Shown: positions 43,290 through 55,500 of the stretch, in pieces
How positions within the stretch are numbered: position 1 is the stretch's first letter
How the letters are laid out: each line of letters opens with the position of its first letter
Source: Fragum whitleyi
Lineage: Eukaryota; Mollusca; Bivalvia; Cardiida; Cardiidae
NCBI GenBank assembly: GCA_948146395.1
Contig: OX411559.1
Location: 40,108,679-40,172,678, forward strand
DNA: 64,000 bases
Direction: 5' to 3'
Made by a program: the position numbers and the translations under genes
The notes under the pieces: generated by a model
What the model was told of the DNA's origin: nothing
Databases searched by the model: none
The model's input: the letters and a program-made list of their open reading frames with translations, nothing else

Positions 43290-43574
43290 GCCGCGGCAAT
43301 AGCGCAGTTGGTAGCGCGCCGGACTTCTAATCCAGGGGTCTAAATTCGCACGGGTTCGATCCCCGGCCGCGGCACTTATCCTTTCCGACATTTGTCTTCC
43401 ACCAATGGGTAGATAATCGTAAACCTATGTGGAATAGCAACTGGAGGCTAGGAAAGGGATGTGGTGGTAGTACTGGTATGAGAAATACCAGGAATCCATC
43501 GTTAGGTGCTCCAGTCGTCGCGATATAACTGAGAGATTGTTGAAAGCGACGTAAAACCCCAATTCAAATCAAAT
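43290..43574 (+). mobile_element. tRNA-derived SINE, full length
   Basis: The head (43290-43374) is tRNA-like: 7-bp acceptor stem GCCGCGG/CCGCGGC, A box TAGCGCAGTTGGTAGCGC, a TCT anticodon-like loop, B box GGGTTCGATCCCC. Three extra bases before the D arm argue against a real tRNA-Arg. The body has AGCAACTGGAGGCTAGGAAA, and the tail has TTGTTGAAAGCGACGTAAAA, a sequence familiar from mollusc V-SINE/MetaSINE families (from memory). Confidence 0.75.
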
Positions 43575-43724
43575 TGTTATGAATAATGACCTTAGCCGAT
43601 AGGAGGGGATAAAGGGCCACAGTTGTATCTATCAAGCTTACGTCATTTTATTTGTACCCCAACCGTGACTTATCGCTCGATAGTTTCCTTTCCGAAGGAA
43701 TTCACTAATCCATAATGAAAAATG

Positions 43725-43830
43725 TAAAAACGTTAGCGAAGCGCTTTCGAAATGATACCCCGCTTTGCACGTATGTGCACGTGCAAAGCGGGGTATCATC
43801 TCAAAGCGCTCGCGAAACGTTTTTACATTC
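43725..43830. repeat. hairpin MITE
   Basis: AAAAACGTTAGCGAAGCGCT...GATACCCCGCTTTGCACG / CGTGCAAAGCGGGGTATCAT...CGCGAAACGTTTTT, nearly perfect over ~45 bp per arm. It ends ~90 bp before the glycosyltransferase start codon. Confidence 0.8.
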
Positions 43831-43922
43831 TGAACACAGAGATATTGTTAGGATTTCTCGTTATGATTGATCTATTCCAGGGAATGTCTTCGTGCCAAGT
43901 AAGCAAACACGCCAAGATAATT

Positions 43923-46025
43923 ATGTACAGACGCGTTTTCAAATTTTGCGTGTTTATCGCCCTGGTTTTAACGACTTTTAAGGTCCTCTCGCCGTTCCTG
44001 AAATCTTATAGTAAGTACAAGATTGCCATTAAAAAACACTTTGTTACTGTGCGTGCTATTTTCAACAATTAGACATATGAGGCCCGTCACGATAAAAGAG
44101 ACCATCCGGGAATTCTGTAAAATGAATAATTGAAAAACGGATTTGATCCAGCATAGATCAACCAGAAGTCTCATTTCAAAAATTCTTTCAATTTTCAATG
44201 GAAGGTAGATTGATCATTCTAAATTCAGAAAATAGGCATGGTGCAAAAAGTTTCGTTCCTTAAAGGGTCGACACTTTACGCACTTCCCAGATGGTCCCTT
44301 TCTGCGTGATGGGTCACATATATGTTACGCTTAGAATGAGATCAGCCTGCGCATCAGCACAGCCTGACCTGAGTCTTCACTCCGCGATTAATAGACTGAT
44401 ACGGACTCATAGTTTCTGTTCACAGTCTTGATAATAATAATTGAATAATTGATTCATTTTGTGTCTGTCCATTGAATTCAACGTCTCTGCATCACACACA
44501 GTCAAAGAGAGAGAAAAAAGTCGCCACTTTGAGAGATTTGTCAAAGAAACTTTTATGTTACAAAAAGAAAGAAAAAAAAAAAGAATTATATTATTCTTTA
44601 AAACATGGCTATAGCATGACGTCGATTAAAATCACATGAAAATTTATTCAAAAATATATCCTGTCTTACACTAGATACTGCGATAGAAATAATAAAAAAA
44701 AGTTGTAAAATTTTAGGAAAAAATGGTTGAATTAAGCTTTTAATAATTTAAGTACTCTATACTTTTAGCACTGCATGGATGCTCTCCTTTAGACCTCCGG
44801 GTAACAAAAATCCAATTTGTTATATTAAATAATTGATTAAATGTTCAATTGTTTAGGAGATTACACTTATAAACGAACGGCTTCGAGAATAAGAAGTTTC
44901 ACAAAGAATGTCGACGTCGACGTTAACGTCAGACCAAGACAGACTATGCCACCTGAAAAAGAAGACCATGGTACGTTAAACGAATCTTATCTGGGAACCG
45001 ATTGTTCACTGTATTCTTCCAGACATTTGATACAGCCGGATGTACCCACAAATCTTACAAATTGGACTTATAAAACGAAAAGAAATTGTCCGCAGTTCGT
45101 GGTACAGAGCGGTCTAGAGAATATTAAAAGAGTAAAGTAATATCTAAATTGCTCAAATAATAAAGCAAAACTTGTACCGTCTTTCACAAATAGTTCGGAG
45201 AACATTCACATCGTAGCTCTTAACAACACGTGTCTTGCATCATTTGTTGATAACTGTTGCAATGGTCATGTTGCAGTTCCAAATATCGTTCATTATGTTT
45301 GGTATTTTCACAAAGAGATGGAATTTTACATGTTTTTGAGTATGTTGAGTGTCATTCGTTTCATTAAACCGTGTTTAATCCTTTTTCATGGCGAGTTTTT
45401 ACCACACGGCAAATACTGGGACTATATTGTAAATATTTATCCAAAAATATTGCATATCAAAAGACCAAGGCCACTTTCCATATTTGGTAAAAAGCTTCAT
45501 TCTCATACTCATTCAGGTGAAATTATGAGAATCGAAGCAGTCAAAATCTTAGGCGGGATATATTTAGATGCTGACGTCATAGTTCTACGAGATCTCGAAC
45601 CTTTACGAGAGCATGACATGACACTTTGTTCTCAAGAAAACAAATATTTACACAGTGCTTTTGTGATGGCAAAGAAAAATGCAACGTTTCTTAATCTATG
45701 GATGGACGGATATAGGAAAGACTATAGAAATGAAAGCTATGTGTATAATGCTATGGTGTACACCAAGGAAATCGCCACAAATAGAACAGACCTTATTCAT
45801 GTTGAAAACGGAACGTTGTGTGCTCCAAAAGAAATGGTTGATATCAATAAGCCTACAGATCCGAGACTCATTTACAACTGGTCAACCCTATATGCGTACC
45901 ATCTTTACATACGCAAGCTAAAAGTACCGAAGTCATGGGACGAAAAATGGATAAGACATTTCAATACAACTATTGGATCTATGGTTAGACATGTTGTTTA
46001 TGGAAACAAGGAACTGTGTGATTGA
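43923..46025 (+). CDS. DXD glycosyltransferase, GT32-like, with one in-frame stop
   Basis: Two exons: 43923-44010 (donor A|GTAAGT) and 44857-46025 (acceptor TTCAATTGTTTAG), with matching phase. Exon 1 begins MYRRVFKFCVFIALVLTTFK, a type II signal anchor, so the enzyme should be Golgi-lumenal. Exon 2 has a Ser/Thr/Asn-rich stem (NLTNWT sequon), then VPNIVHYVW (about 45279-45302), which opens Gly_transf_sug domains. Next comes GGIYLDADVIVLRDLEPL with the metal-binding DAD at 45567-45575, and the tail ends at TGA 46023-46025. Transfer of a sugar from UDP-sugar is the family expectation; the acceptor is unknown. TAA at 45138-45140 lies in frame between stem and catalytic domain. It is either a nonsense mutation (pseudogene) or removed by a 57-nt in-frame intron 45137-45193 (GTAATA...AAATAG). 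Confidence 0.75.
44079..44316 (+). mobile_element. MITE, GTGACCCGTCACGC family, in the glycosyltransferase intron
   Basis: Left GGCCCGTCACGATAAAAGAG, right CTTTCTGCGTGATGGGTCAC. ATAT flanks both sides. The same element with an extra palindrome is at 56008-56267. Confidence 0.8.
44317..44840. other. rest of the glycosyltransferase intron
   Basis: A fragment of the CAGACTGTGC dispersed repeat (44345-44405), otherwise AT-rich and featureless. Confidence 0.4.
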
Positions 46026-46074
46026 CCATGGTTATTCACTCAGGTGGATTATGGAGAACAACATGTTAGTGTCT

Positions 46075-46165
46075 TTAAATATCAATGTAATCTGGTCGGA
46101 GTAGGGAGACGTTATCATGACGAGGCTTTCTCGCATCCGAGACCAGATAACATTGATAATTTACG
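46075..46165. repeat. imperfect hairpin between the two convergent genes
   Basis: AAATATCAATGTAATCTGGTC pairs with GACCAGATAACATTGATAATTT around a ~45-bp loop. It lies in the 3' flank of the glycosyltransferase. No AATAAA seen for that gene. Confidence 0.55.
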
Positions 46166-46399
46166 ACACTTTCATCTTATTCTATTTATCATGCAATCTT
46201 TTTTCCGCAATTTAATATAATTAAACCTTGAAAATCAAAGAAATTTAGGTGAAAGTGTTTCTACAAATAGTCTGCCGGGTAATACGTGTCCCGTTAAACA
46301 GTCATTGTTTTAATATGTCCAGCTTTTGAGGTACGAAGAGAATGTGTTTACTGAGTGATTCACACTTTGTTGGACATGCTGATCTAGCGACGTGGTCAG

Positions 46400-46405
46400 T
46401 TTATT
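46400..46405 (-). promoter_or_regulatory. polyadenylation signal of the lectin gene
   Basis: AATAAA on the minus strand, ~130 bp past the lectin stop codon. Confidence 0.5.
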
Positions 46406-46535
46406 CATCCGCGTTTTGGGACGAAATATTTAAAAGCGTTTTATCAAAGAGCACCCTAAGGTTGCAGTATTATTGTATGATTGAAAACAACAAACCAATT
46501 TCAAGAACTTTTTACATATAAATTCATTCTATTAT

Positions 46536-49500
46536 TCAAACTCTCTCACAAATGTACGACTCTGAGTGCGAACACCATGTATCGTGCCAACCATGATCTC
46601 CCTTGTAAATGTACACGCAGTCTTCCGGCTTTCCTTTGTACACATGTGTCGGCTGTTGTGGTTGGTCACCCCAACCGGAAGCGCTCAGGATTTCATCAGT
46701 AAGCCAATAGAATTTGTCGTTACTGTCCTTATCCCATAAACCAATCCAAAAGTTATGATGGCGACCTAATATTAAAAAAGACATTCGTTTTGTCAAAATT
46801 TGTTCACTAATTCTCTTGTGTGTCTTAGAGAATATATTTGTTACCTTTCAGTAAAGAAATAGGCTAACTGTATATGAATAGGAGAAGCTGTTATAAAGGT
46901 GACGTTGGAACTATATTTGAGCCTGTGCGTGATATTTCGAACAATTTCTCATGTTCGCAAAGCAAAGATTCTGGCCAGCCTATGCAGTCGCACAGTCTGA
47001 CCAGAGTATTCACTATGCACTATTTTGAAAGGTAAGGTCTTAATCGCTCCTAAGGCGGTCAAAATATATTCGTATTCCATTATGTCGTTGTTTACACAGC
47101 TCAAAGTGTCTACCTCGCGCACGCGTGAAATTGTTGGAAATGTGAGCCAAGGGCTTATTCATCATTTTTAATGCTTTTTTAATCCTTCTCCTGCTGTTCA
47201 TAACATATTAAACCCAAGCTTTGGAATGAAGTGTAGACTAAGATCATGTCTGAACGGACGTGCAATCTGATCGAAGGATGATTTTTACTTAAACATAGCG
47301 GAAAAAATTGAACCAATCTGATAAAAAAAAACACAAAGGAGGAATTTTGTTTGAACCAAAAGTCTCTTTGAGTATGAAAGGTAAAAATCAATTTCCTTTA
47401 TTACATGTATCCTTTATTTAGGTCACGAGTGGACTCATGATAGTTCCGCAACTTTTAGGAAGTTAAGCACTTTAACAGTGCCGGTCAACCGGTGTTTCAT
47501 ACTGATTTTATGATTATGAAACCCCGGTTAACATTTGGAAAGATCATCAGTTCTGAAATGATTCGGAAGTATTGCGGGTCAACTACCGTAACTAAAATAA
47601 TTTCTGCGTGCAGCTTACCCCAAAACTTTTTCAGATAAGCATTCAACGCGTTTATCTTTTCCTGCGTATTTGTAACCACAAGTCTAGCACGGTCACTCTC
47701 ACACGCTGCCCTAGCTCCAGGCCAGTTACGATTGTGGTTCTCTACCACCTTTATACACAATTCATGGTTGTTGGCTAGTGCTATACGGTGATACCCACCC
47801 GTCAGGTCACAATGGTGATCTAAAATAAATAATTAAAATGAATAAATAAATAAACGAATGAAAATGGATTTTAATGGCTGGATGTGGAATTTGTGAAAAT
47901 AACATTTGAGAGAAGGTAAAGACTCGGGACTGCCCGTTGGTAAAAAATAAAATACAGGCATGACAAAAAATTTTTCCCATAGTGCCAGGGTGAAGTTAAG
48001 TTATATCATTGTAATCAGGACACGTGCGCAACGTTTAAACTCCGATCAGCCTGGGCAGTCGCCCAGTCTGACCAGAGTCTTCACTGCGTGCTCAATAGAT
48101 GGCTATGGACGTAAACTTGCTGCTCACAATTGAAGATTTATTTCAATGCATTGTGTGATTATCTAGACTGCTAAACGTCTGCCTATCACGCACATTTGAA
48201 AATGTTGTAAATTTCATGCAAAGGCTTAATTTTTGTAAGTGAAATAGAGTACTTTACATATCAGAAATAAGGCTAACGAAATTGAAATACCTGTACTCGG
48301 CGGTTGAGTTATGTACGGGAATGTCGCCGTCGGTTTCGCGCTATCTTGTGTCGTGTAGGTTACAACCGGTGCTGGCGTGGCTGAAGGATATATTGGCGCC
48401 TGTGTCGGTGTCTGTGTCGTCGCCGCTGTCACGGCGATGATAGTTGGATAAGTCGATGGATGGAAGGGGTAAGTCTCATTGTAGTAATCATTACAAAAGT
48501 CAAAACTACAACAATCTCCATTACTTTTTGATGAAAGAAGTTGACAAACCTGAAAAACGGCAACTTTGAAATATTCATTCGAACCGGCTATTATATAAAA
48601 AAATTGATATAATGCTGATCTTTTAAAAAGTTAATAATTACATAGTATACACAAGGAAAAAAGTATCACAACATCTGTATTATGTAGATATAAAAGTACT
48701 TTCAATAAAGCCAGATCCGAACCAAACATAACTTGTGTGGCACATTGTTTTTGTCGCCGAATATGTGAATTAGTACCTCCAATTCAAAATCTGGCATTTT
48801 ATGACAGGTGCTGAAACAATAATTATAGCATTGATATGCATTGTCTGATCAAGGGTATGAGGAGAAGAGCTTTGAGATATGTCCGGTATTGACTGTACAG
48901 TTATCGTGATAACTACACTTGGATTAGAGAAAATGGTCAATATGTAATCTCACCTAGTTTAGTCAATGCAGCCATAGTTTCAGGAAAGAATATTTGCTGA
49001 AAAACATACTTTTTGTTTCAACGGCCATTTATTACATGAAATGGCTGACTTGGTTATGTCCCTTTTTTCTGTTTAATTAAAGATTATAAGTTTTCTTTGA
49101 AAAAAAAGTGTCTTGAGTGTGCAAAGTTACCATAGGTCGCCTTTGTTTATAGCTAGTTTATTGAAAATCGGACGTTGCAATACTTTTTATGTGTGGTTAT
49201 ATATGAACAGTTTACCTTAAAATTTTAGAATAGTGAATAACAGTAGATTATCACTTGGTATGTCGCCGCAACCTGTGAAATTGCCAAGATTTATACCCTG
49301 CTTTCGTTCATAGTACGCTTTTTGACGTTATTTATAAGCATAAACAAATGACGTCTTGACGTAGGAAAGTAAGCACGTGCAAAATGACGCCTTTTTGCCA
49401 TAATTTTCACATATCGTTTCGTTTTTGGAATAAAGAAATAGAATATTTGTAAAATCATACATTGTGTTTATTCCTTTAGTTTCATAACTCCATAAATGTA

Positions 49501-52500
49501 ATCTAAACCTGGGCCACGGGGCCTTAAGTATGGAATTTGAATTCAAGGTAAAGTATATGATGAAAAAGATTTGAACTGTCTTTGGTTTAGCATTGCTTTG
49601 GTTCATGGCGAAACAGTTGTGACTACCTAGTAAATGATTAAGGCAGTTACATTTTTTTCGTACTGAGCAACCGAATTGGTCTTAAACTTACGTTGCTTGA
49701 TTCGCATTCAGAACTATAGACTGGACCTCCCTGTAATCCAATGAATTCCGGTCTAATAGATGTAAGGCATTGCTGAAAAACAGTCAAGAATGCCACAAAA
49801 TTAACAAATCAACCTGATGAAAAGCATTATAAATCAGCGATCTAATTGAAATCATTCATAACACTCACTCAATTCGTTCAAAAGACTGCGAAATCGTAAA
49901 AAAAAAACAACAACAAAAACCACACACTCCGAATCTTTCAATTCGCTGAACAGCTACATTCATATCGATCAAATCATATGTTGGCTGCAATAGTTTTGGA
50001 AAAGTCTTTGAAGTCACACAAATCTCTTTTTTTTCTTTATACAACAAAAAAGCAGATTTTATACAAGGGTTGATAAATATATAATGCGTACATAGTGATT
50101 TGTATAAAAATCAAAATGTATCTTTGTATGCAAAATTTTGTTGTTCAAATTGGCCCTATACTTACATAATAGATAGGAAAAATACACCCTCAATTTGCAA
50201 GGACATCACTGAGGTGACAATTTGTCTTTGTTTAGAAGCATTCCAAATGATATTTTTCATTTTCTCACAATTTTATTGGCTAAAGGGAACATCCCTCTAT
50301 TACATCATATTGTTTACATGCCAATCAACCAATCAAATCAGCTCAAACCATTTGATATGACCCAGTTTTACAACAAAACAATATGGAGGATAACAGTGAA
50401 AGTTGATAATAGTGCTTCTGATTAAAAAGGTTAGAAAGGTTAGAAACATTCTAAAAGTACCTTTGATAAAAATAAATGGCTTGATTTACCAGAAAATTGG
50501 TTTAGGTAACATGTCCTACAATGATTGAACATTTCCTGCATTTCTTTTACTTAAATTTTATCAATTTTCCCTGACATTAAGGGAATCCAATGGTCACCTC
50601 AGTGATGTCCTCGAGTATTTTCAATGAAAGAAACCTTGTCTATATTTAGCAAAATATATAAATTTTTGTAAAAACAAATTTTGATACCGCCACCTATGTG
50701 CTGATGCTGAAAAAGAAGATCACTAGGAAACTATTGTACTTTCTTACCTCTTCTGCTTTACAAATTGCCACGGACTCGCAGGCTTTAGGGTCCGAAAGAT
50801 ATGGGCAGTTGAAGCAGTACACGCCTCTCTGTGGTCGGGCTATTTCTGTAATAAGCAGTTGGCCATGCTCGATCAATTATTTCTGTTTATTTGAATTTGC
50901 TTTTATGTCCAGTTGTATATTTGCATTTCATTCAACCGTCAGGCGAAATTCTTATCATGTTTTAACTATACACAAGAGTCGTGCGTTACAATTCCAGTAT
51001 TATTGGACGAACTGAAAAACGTGCTTAATCACTCCCCTGTACTACTGTTCTAAAAACGCTTTTTTACATCAGAACACTCAGTTATTATACATTAATAATT
51101 TATGCAGTTAAAACGGTTCACCCTTATTTGCCACAGAATGTGTAAATGTATCACCAAACTCAAGAACATCGTTAGTGTTGGTCTTCTTTTATGGCTGCAT
51201 AGAAATAAAATTCATTACCCCTGATGCTATGTTTTCATTTTCAGCAACTCACAAAGAAAGACAGAAAAACAAAAACCGAACAATAACAATTTTCAATATG
51301 TACGCTTTCTTTTTAAATTTCTAACAAACAAATCACGGGCAATTGTATCTAACAAGACGTTACTCCACCAGAAAGACGTTTCGACATTTTGTAACGTAAT
51401 AGACGTTTAAACGTACCTGGATTCCCACACCCCTTATTGTTACAAAACTGGCCCTGACAGCATTCTCGACACGTGACAATGTCGGAGTTACGCCGAGTTA
51501 TAGATCGGCGACCATTCAACGCAGCACACCTCTGGAAATATAACGGATTATGAAATTACTTAAGATATAGGAAATAGGGGATATTTGATTGTTTCAGTGT
51601 AAGATCGATTTAAATTTCATTGAGTGAACAACAAAAGCTATATTTTTACGAGTGAAAATATAGCTTTTGTTTTTCACGAAATGAAATATTAATCGATCTT
51701 ACTCGAAAAACAAACGATTATTCTATTTCTTTAATGCAAAATTGAGACAAAATGTGAAATTTACAGGACATATTTTCATAAAGCACGTCATTTTGCACGT
51801 GATTGCTATGCAACGTTCATTGTGACCTCACATATTTCGCCCCGCATAGATGACGTCAGATAGGATGAAATGCACAAAAGCAGGGTATCAGTTTTTGATA
51901 ATTTCAATGCTTTTGCGGTGAGTTAATCAAGTGATAATCTACCGTTATTTCTCGATAAACCACCGAAAAGCATTAAAGAAAAAGATAATTATCGTTTGTT
52001 TCAGTGTAATTTCCATTACAAGACTTAGATATATTTTCACGATCCACGGAGCCTCGAAAGCAATATATAGCTTTTGTTGTTCACAAAATGAAATATCAGT
52101 CGATCTTTCTCGAAAACAAACGGCGTTTCTTTTCATCAAATGAAAAAAATGAGACAAAATACGAAAATACTATTCGAATGTTCGAATTCTGCATCGCTAT
52201 TTAGACCCGCATGATGACGTCACTTGTTGGGTCTCGCTTAGATGACGTTAGATAAACGAAAGCGGGGTATGATTATATATATTCTTTATATTATGATCCA
52301 CGTTCGTCATTCTCAAAAAAGTAAGATTTTTCAGCCGTTTTTTACTGTAAAAGATATGAATCTACAGTGCTAATTTTTCTTACACTGTTCCCGCCAAACA
52401 AAATGCGCGATTTTGTTACATACCCATCCGCCTTACATACATCCGAGGTCTGTTGCAGTTTACGGAAATGGCCGAGAGGTGTTCCGAATGACCCTAGTCC

Positions 52501-55500
52501 ATTTGTTTTAAAGGGAAATCTTACCAAGGCAGAATTATCTATAGTATGTCAAGAACAGAGCGCAATATTCATGGTCTACAAACACACTTGTGTAAACATT
52601 TTATTGTATATTTATTCCTTTAAAACCAATAGCCAAAAGATGTAGTCCAAAAAATATAAAATAGTTAATCATCATTTCAAAGCGCTGAAAGTCCTACTTA
52701 CCGATTTCGATTCACATCCTAAATTATATATCACATTAGCGCTAGTCGTTATAACCTGTTCCACAAAACATGACTGAAAAGTATAGTAGATAGTTCGGAT
52801 TTTTTTTAGCAGCAGCAGCAGCAACAACAACAACAACAAAATCAACAGCAAAAGAAACGACAGAAGAAAAAATAAAGTGCATCGTTAATTGAAATTATTT
52901 ATATGGCATGCACGTGTAAATTATATAAGTATATCCGTAAAATACAAGTGTACGTATTATTCAATGGCGGGATGGTACACGTGATGTAAAAATCAAAGAG
53001 TCAAACAAACAAACAAACAAACAAAACAGGACAAAATTAACAAATCAAACCAAGCAGAACCACTCTCGCTTTTCAAAAATGTGTTCGTGGTGTACATGGT
53101 CGCCCTTTTCTTTAAAGCTCGCACACTCTGAAAAAAAATCATGTAAGCTCATTTTCTATGGTTCGTCCGTATTAAATACGCTTGCACATGCATCCCAAGT
53201 TAAATTTATGCTAAAAGTGACTTATGGAATCGTGTCTTTTCGGGCATTTTTTTTAAATATTTTATACTGCGCGTGCGGCACGTGAACACTGAGCAGCCTA
53301 GACAATAACATAAAATAATAACAAAAAATCCTTTCATTCCTGAATGTGAATAAATACCTTATCTATCTACAAACCGCACAATGAAGATTCTAGTCAGCCT
53401 GGGTAGATGCACAGGCTGTCCAGAGGCTAGGTTAGCGCGCATGTGAAATTGTTGGAAGCATCACGAGGAGGCTCAGTTAAGGTCCAAATGCTACACCATA
53501 TACAGTATAACTTGTGTTAAGCGACCATTTAGGGGACCACCAAAAAGCGGCCGCTTATGAAAATGGTCGCTTATATATATCATTTCATAACAATTAAGAC
53601 TGGTCGTTTTGATAGCATTTATAGATTGTTGCATAATTCATACTGAATCCTTTGATGTTTGAACCCATGAGAATCGTCCCTAAGACGATTCTAATGGATT
53701 CTAACATCATAAGATTCAGTTTAAAACAATTTCCAGTTGAAGAATAAAGAATGTCTACATTTTCAAAGATTTTGATTAAAATGAAGGTACTTCTTAAGTT
53801 GGTCGCTTAATACAAGTGGTGGCTTAATACAGGCGATCGCTCGAGCAGTATTTACTGTATAGAAGCTTATAGTATTATCTATGATCAATGCCGTGGCAGG
53901 GCGGAGCCTAAGGAACGGGTCGTTGCACTTAAGGTTAAGGAAAATCAGCTTTTATCTAAAATAACATACCTCTACAGAGAGTCGACATAAATAACCAGAG
54001 ACCTTAAATCGTGGATTGGTAAACAAATCCTCGCAACTTCAGCTAAATCAAGTTACGAGGCCTTGGTAACCAAACGATGAAATGTGTTCACTCTCTCAAA
54101 GCACGTGTATCCTTTAGGTTTTAGGATACAGTTATCTGCACGCGTTAACGATGATTACCGACTATAATTCTAAAGAACCCAAACTATTGAAAAGTAAACT
54201 CGCAAAATTAATTCATGGTTAAGCCCCGCCCTGCCAGTTCCTTAATTACGCAGAATACTACAATGGTCTAACCTGCGAGTCCTCGCATGTCGTGATCTCA
54301 CCACAGCTAATTGGATTTGGAACGTTTTCGCATTCGAAGCACCGTACTGCTTTCCCTGAGAAGGACATCATGAAACTGTCATGAATTTTGCTTTTTTTCT
54401 TTTTTTATTTCACGTACTAATAAAACCCTTTTTCGGTGAGATTTAGTATAAACGCGCCAAAGTTCAGGCCATATCAGCGGCAGATCTAAGTTTTCTATAT
54501 TCGGTATCAGCATAGAATTCGAGTAATAAGTCCCAAAGTATCCCTATAGATAGGAGTTACTATGGGAATAATTGCTCAAACTCTGTTCATAAGATATATA
54601 CTCAGCAAAAAAAGAAAGTATCCACTTTTCTTTTGTCAATATCTTTTGCATCTGTATGATTAAATGATCAATTAATGTACCAGTGTGTTTGCAGTACTTC
54701 GTTTTCTCATGCACCCAACATTTTTCATTCAAACAACGTGTCAATTTTGGTGTTTTTCAATAAATGTCGAAATCGTTGTTATCTACGTCGACGTACCTCA
54801 CATGTTTGATGTTTAGCTTCTTCTCAAATGAATTTAACCTCTAAAACTCTGTGGTTACGAAAATCAAACAAACGTTGTTTTTCGTGCCACACAGTCTTCT
54901 AATCAGGCTGAGAAAAACTTGACCACATGCGTAATCAAAAACCGTCACACGGTGAGTAAATTTTGTGGACGTTAGTTGAAAGAGAAGAACAATATAGACG
55001 TGTGCTGACCATTTCCGATAGAGTAGTATTGTTTTCCGCTCTCTTCAACTAAAAAGGGCCACTAGGAAGACGTAACGCAAAAATTTCTGTTTCACGTTGA
55101 CGCGATTGCTTCCACGCTTCCTAACCACTATTTCAAAACGGAAATGAAATAAATGCATTTACCTTTAAAAACGTCAAACTTTAAAGCCAAGCCAATTGTC
55201 ATTTAAGTCTTAACGGGTGTAAGGCGAGCAAATTTCCTAGATATTCACACGAGCCTCTCCACTGAGCAAGAGGAAACGTTAACGGAACGTAGCAAAGCAA
55301 ATGTTGTTTTGCTTTCAGAAAAAATGAAAAAGAGCATATTGAGATTGGTTATCTTGACAAGGAACGTGCAGAAAGAATTTGAGGAAATTTGAGCTTTGAA
55401 TCTGCGACAGACGTCTTATGTTTGTTTGTATTCATTTGACGTAATATTGGCAGGAAGCAGCAGTAGGTATCAAGATGTCTTATCAATCCAGAATACCTAA

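Noticed and set aside
43290..43374. Functional tRNA-Arg(TCT)
   Set aside because: Acceptor and T arms pair, but three extra bases precede the D arm, the anticodon stem has a mismatch and a SINE body follows directly.
43752..43922. Longer N-terminus for the glycosyltransferase from ATG 43752
   Set aside because: It would translate the hairpin MITE at 43725-43830; ATG 43923 gives a clean signal anchor right at the N-terminus.
45318..46025. Glycosyltransferase starting at Met 45318
   Set aside because: It would drop the conserved VPNIVHYVW strand that opens the domain and lies in the same frame just upstream.
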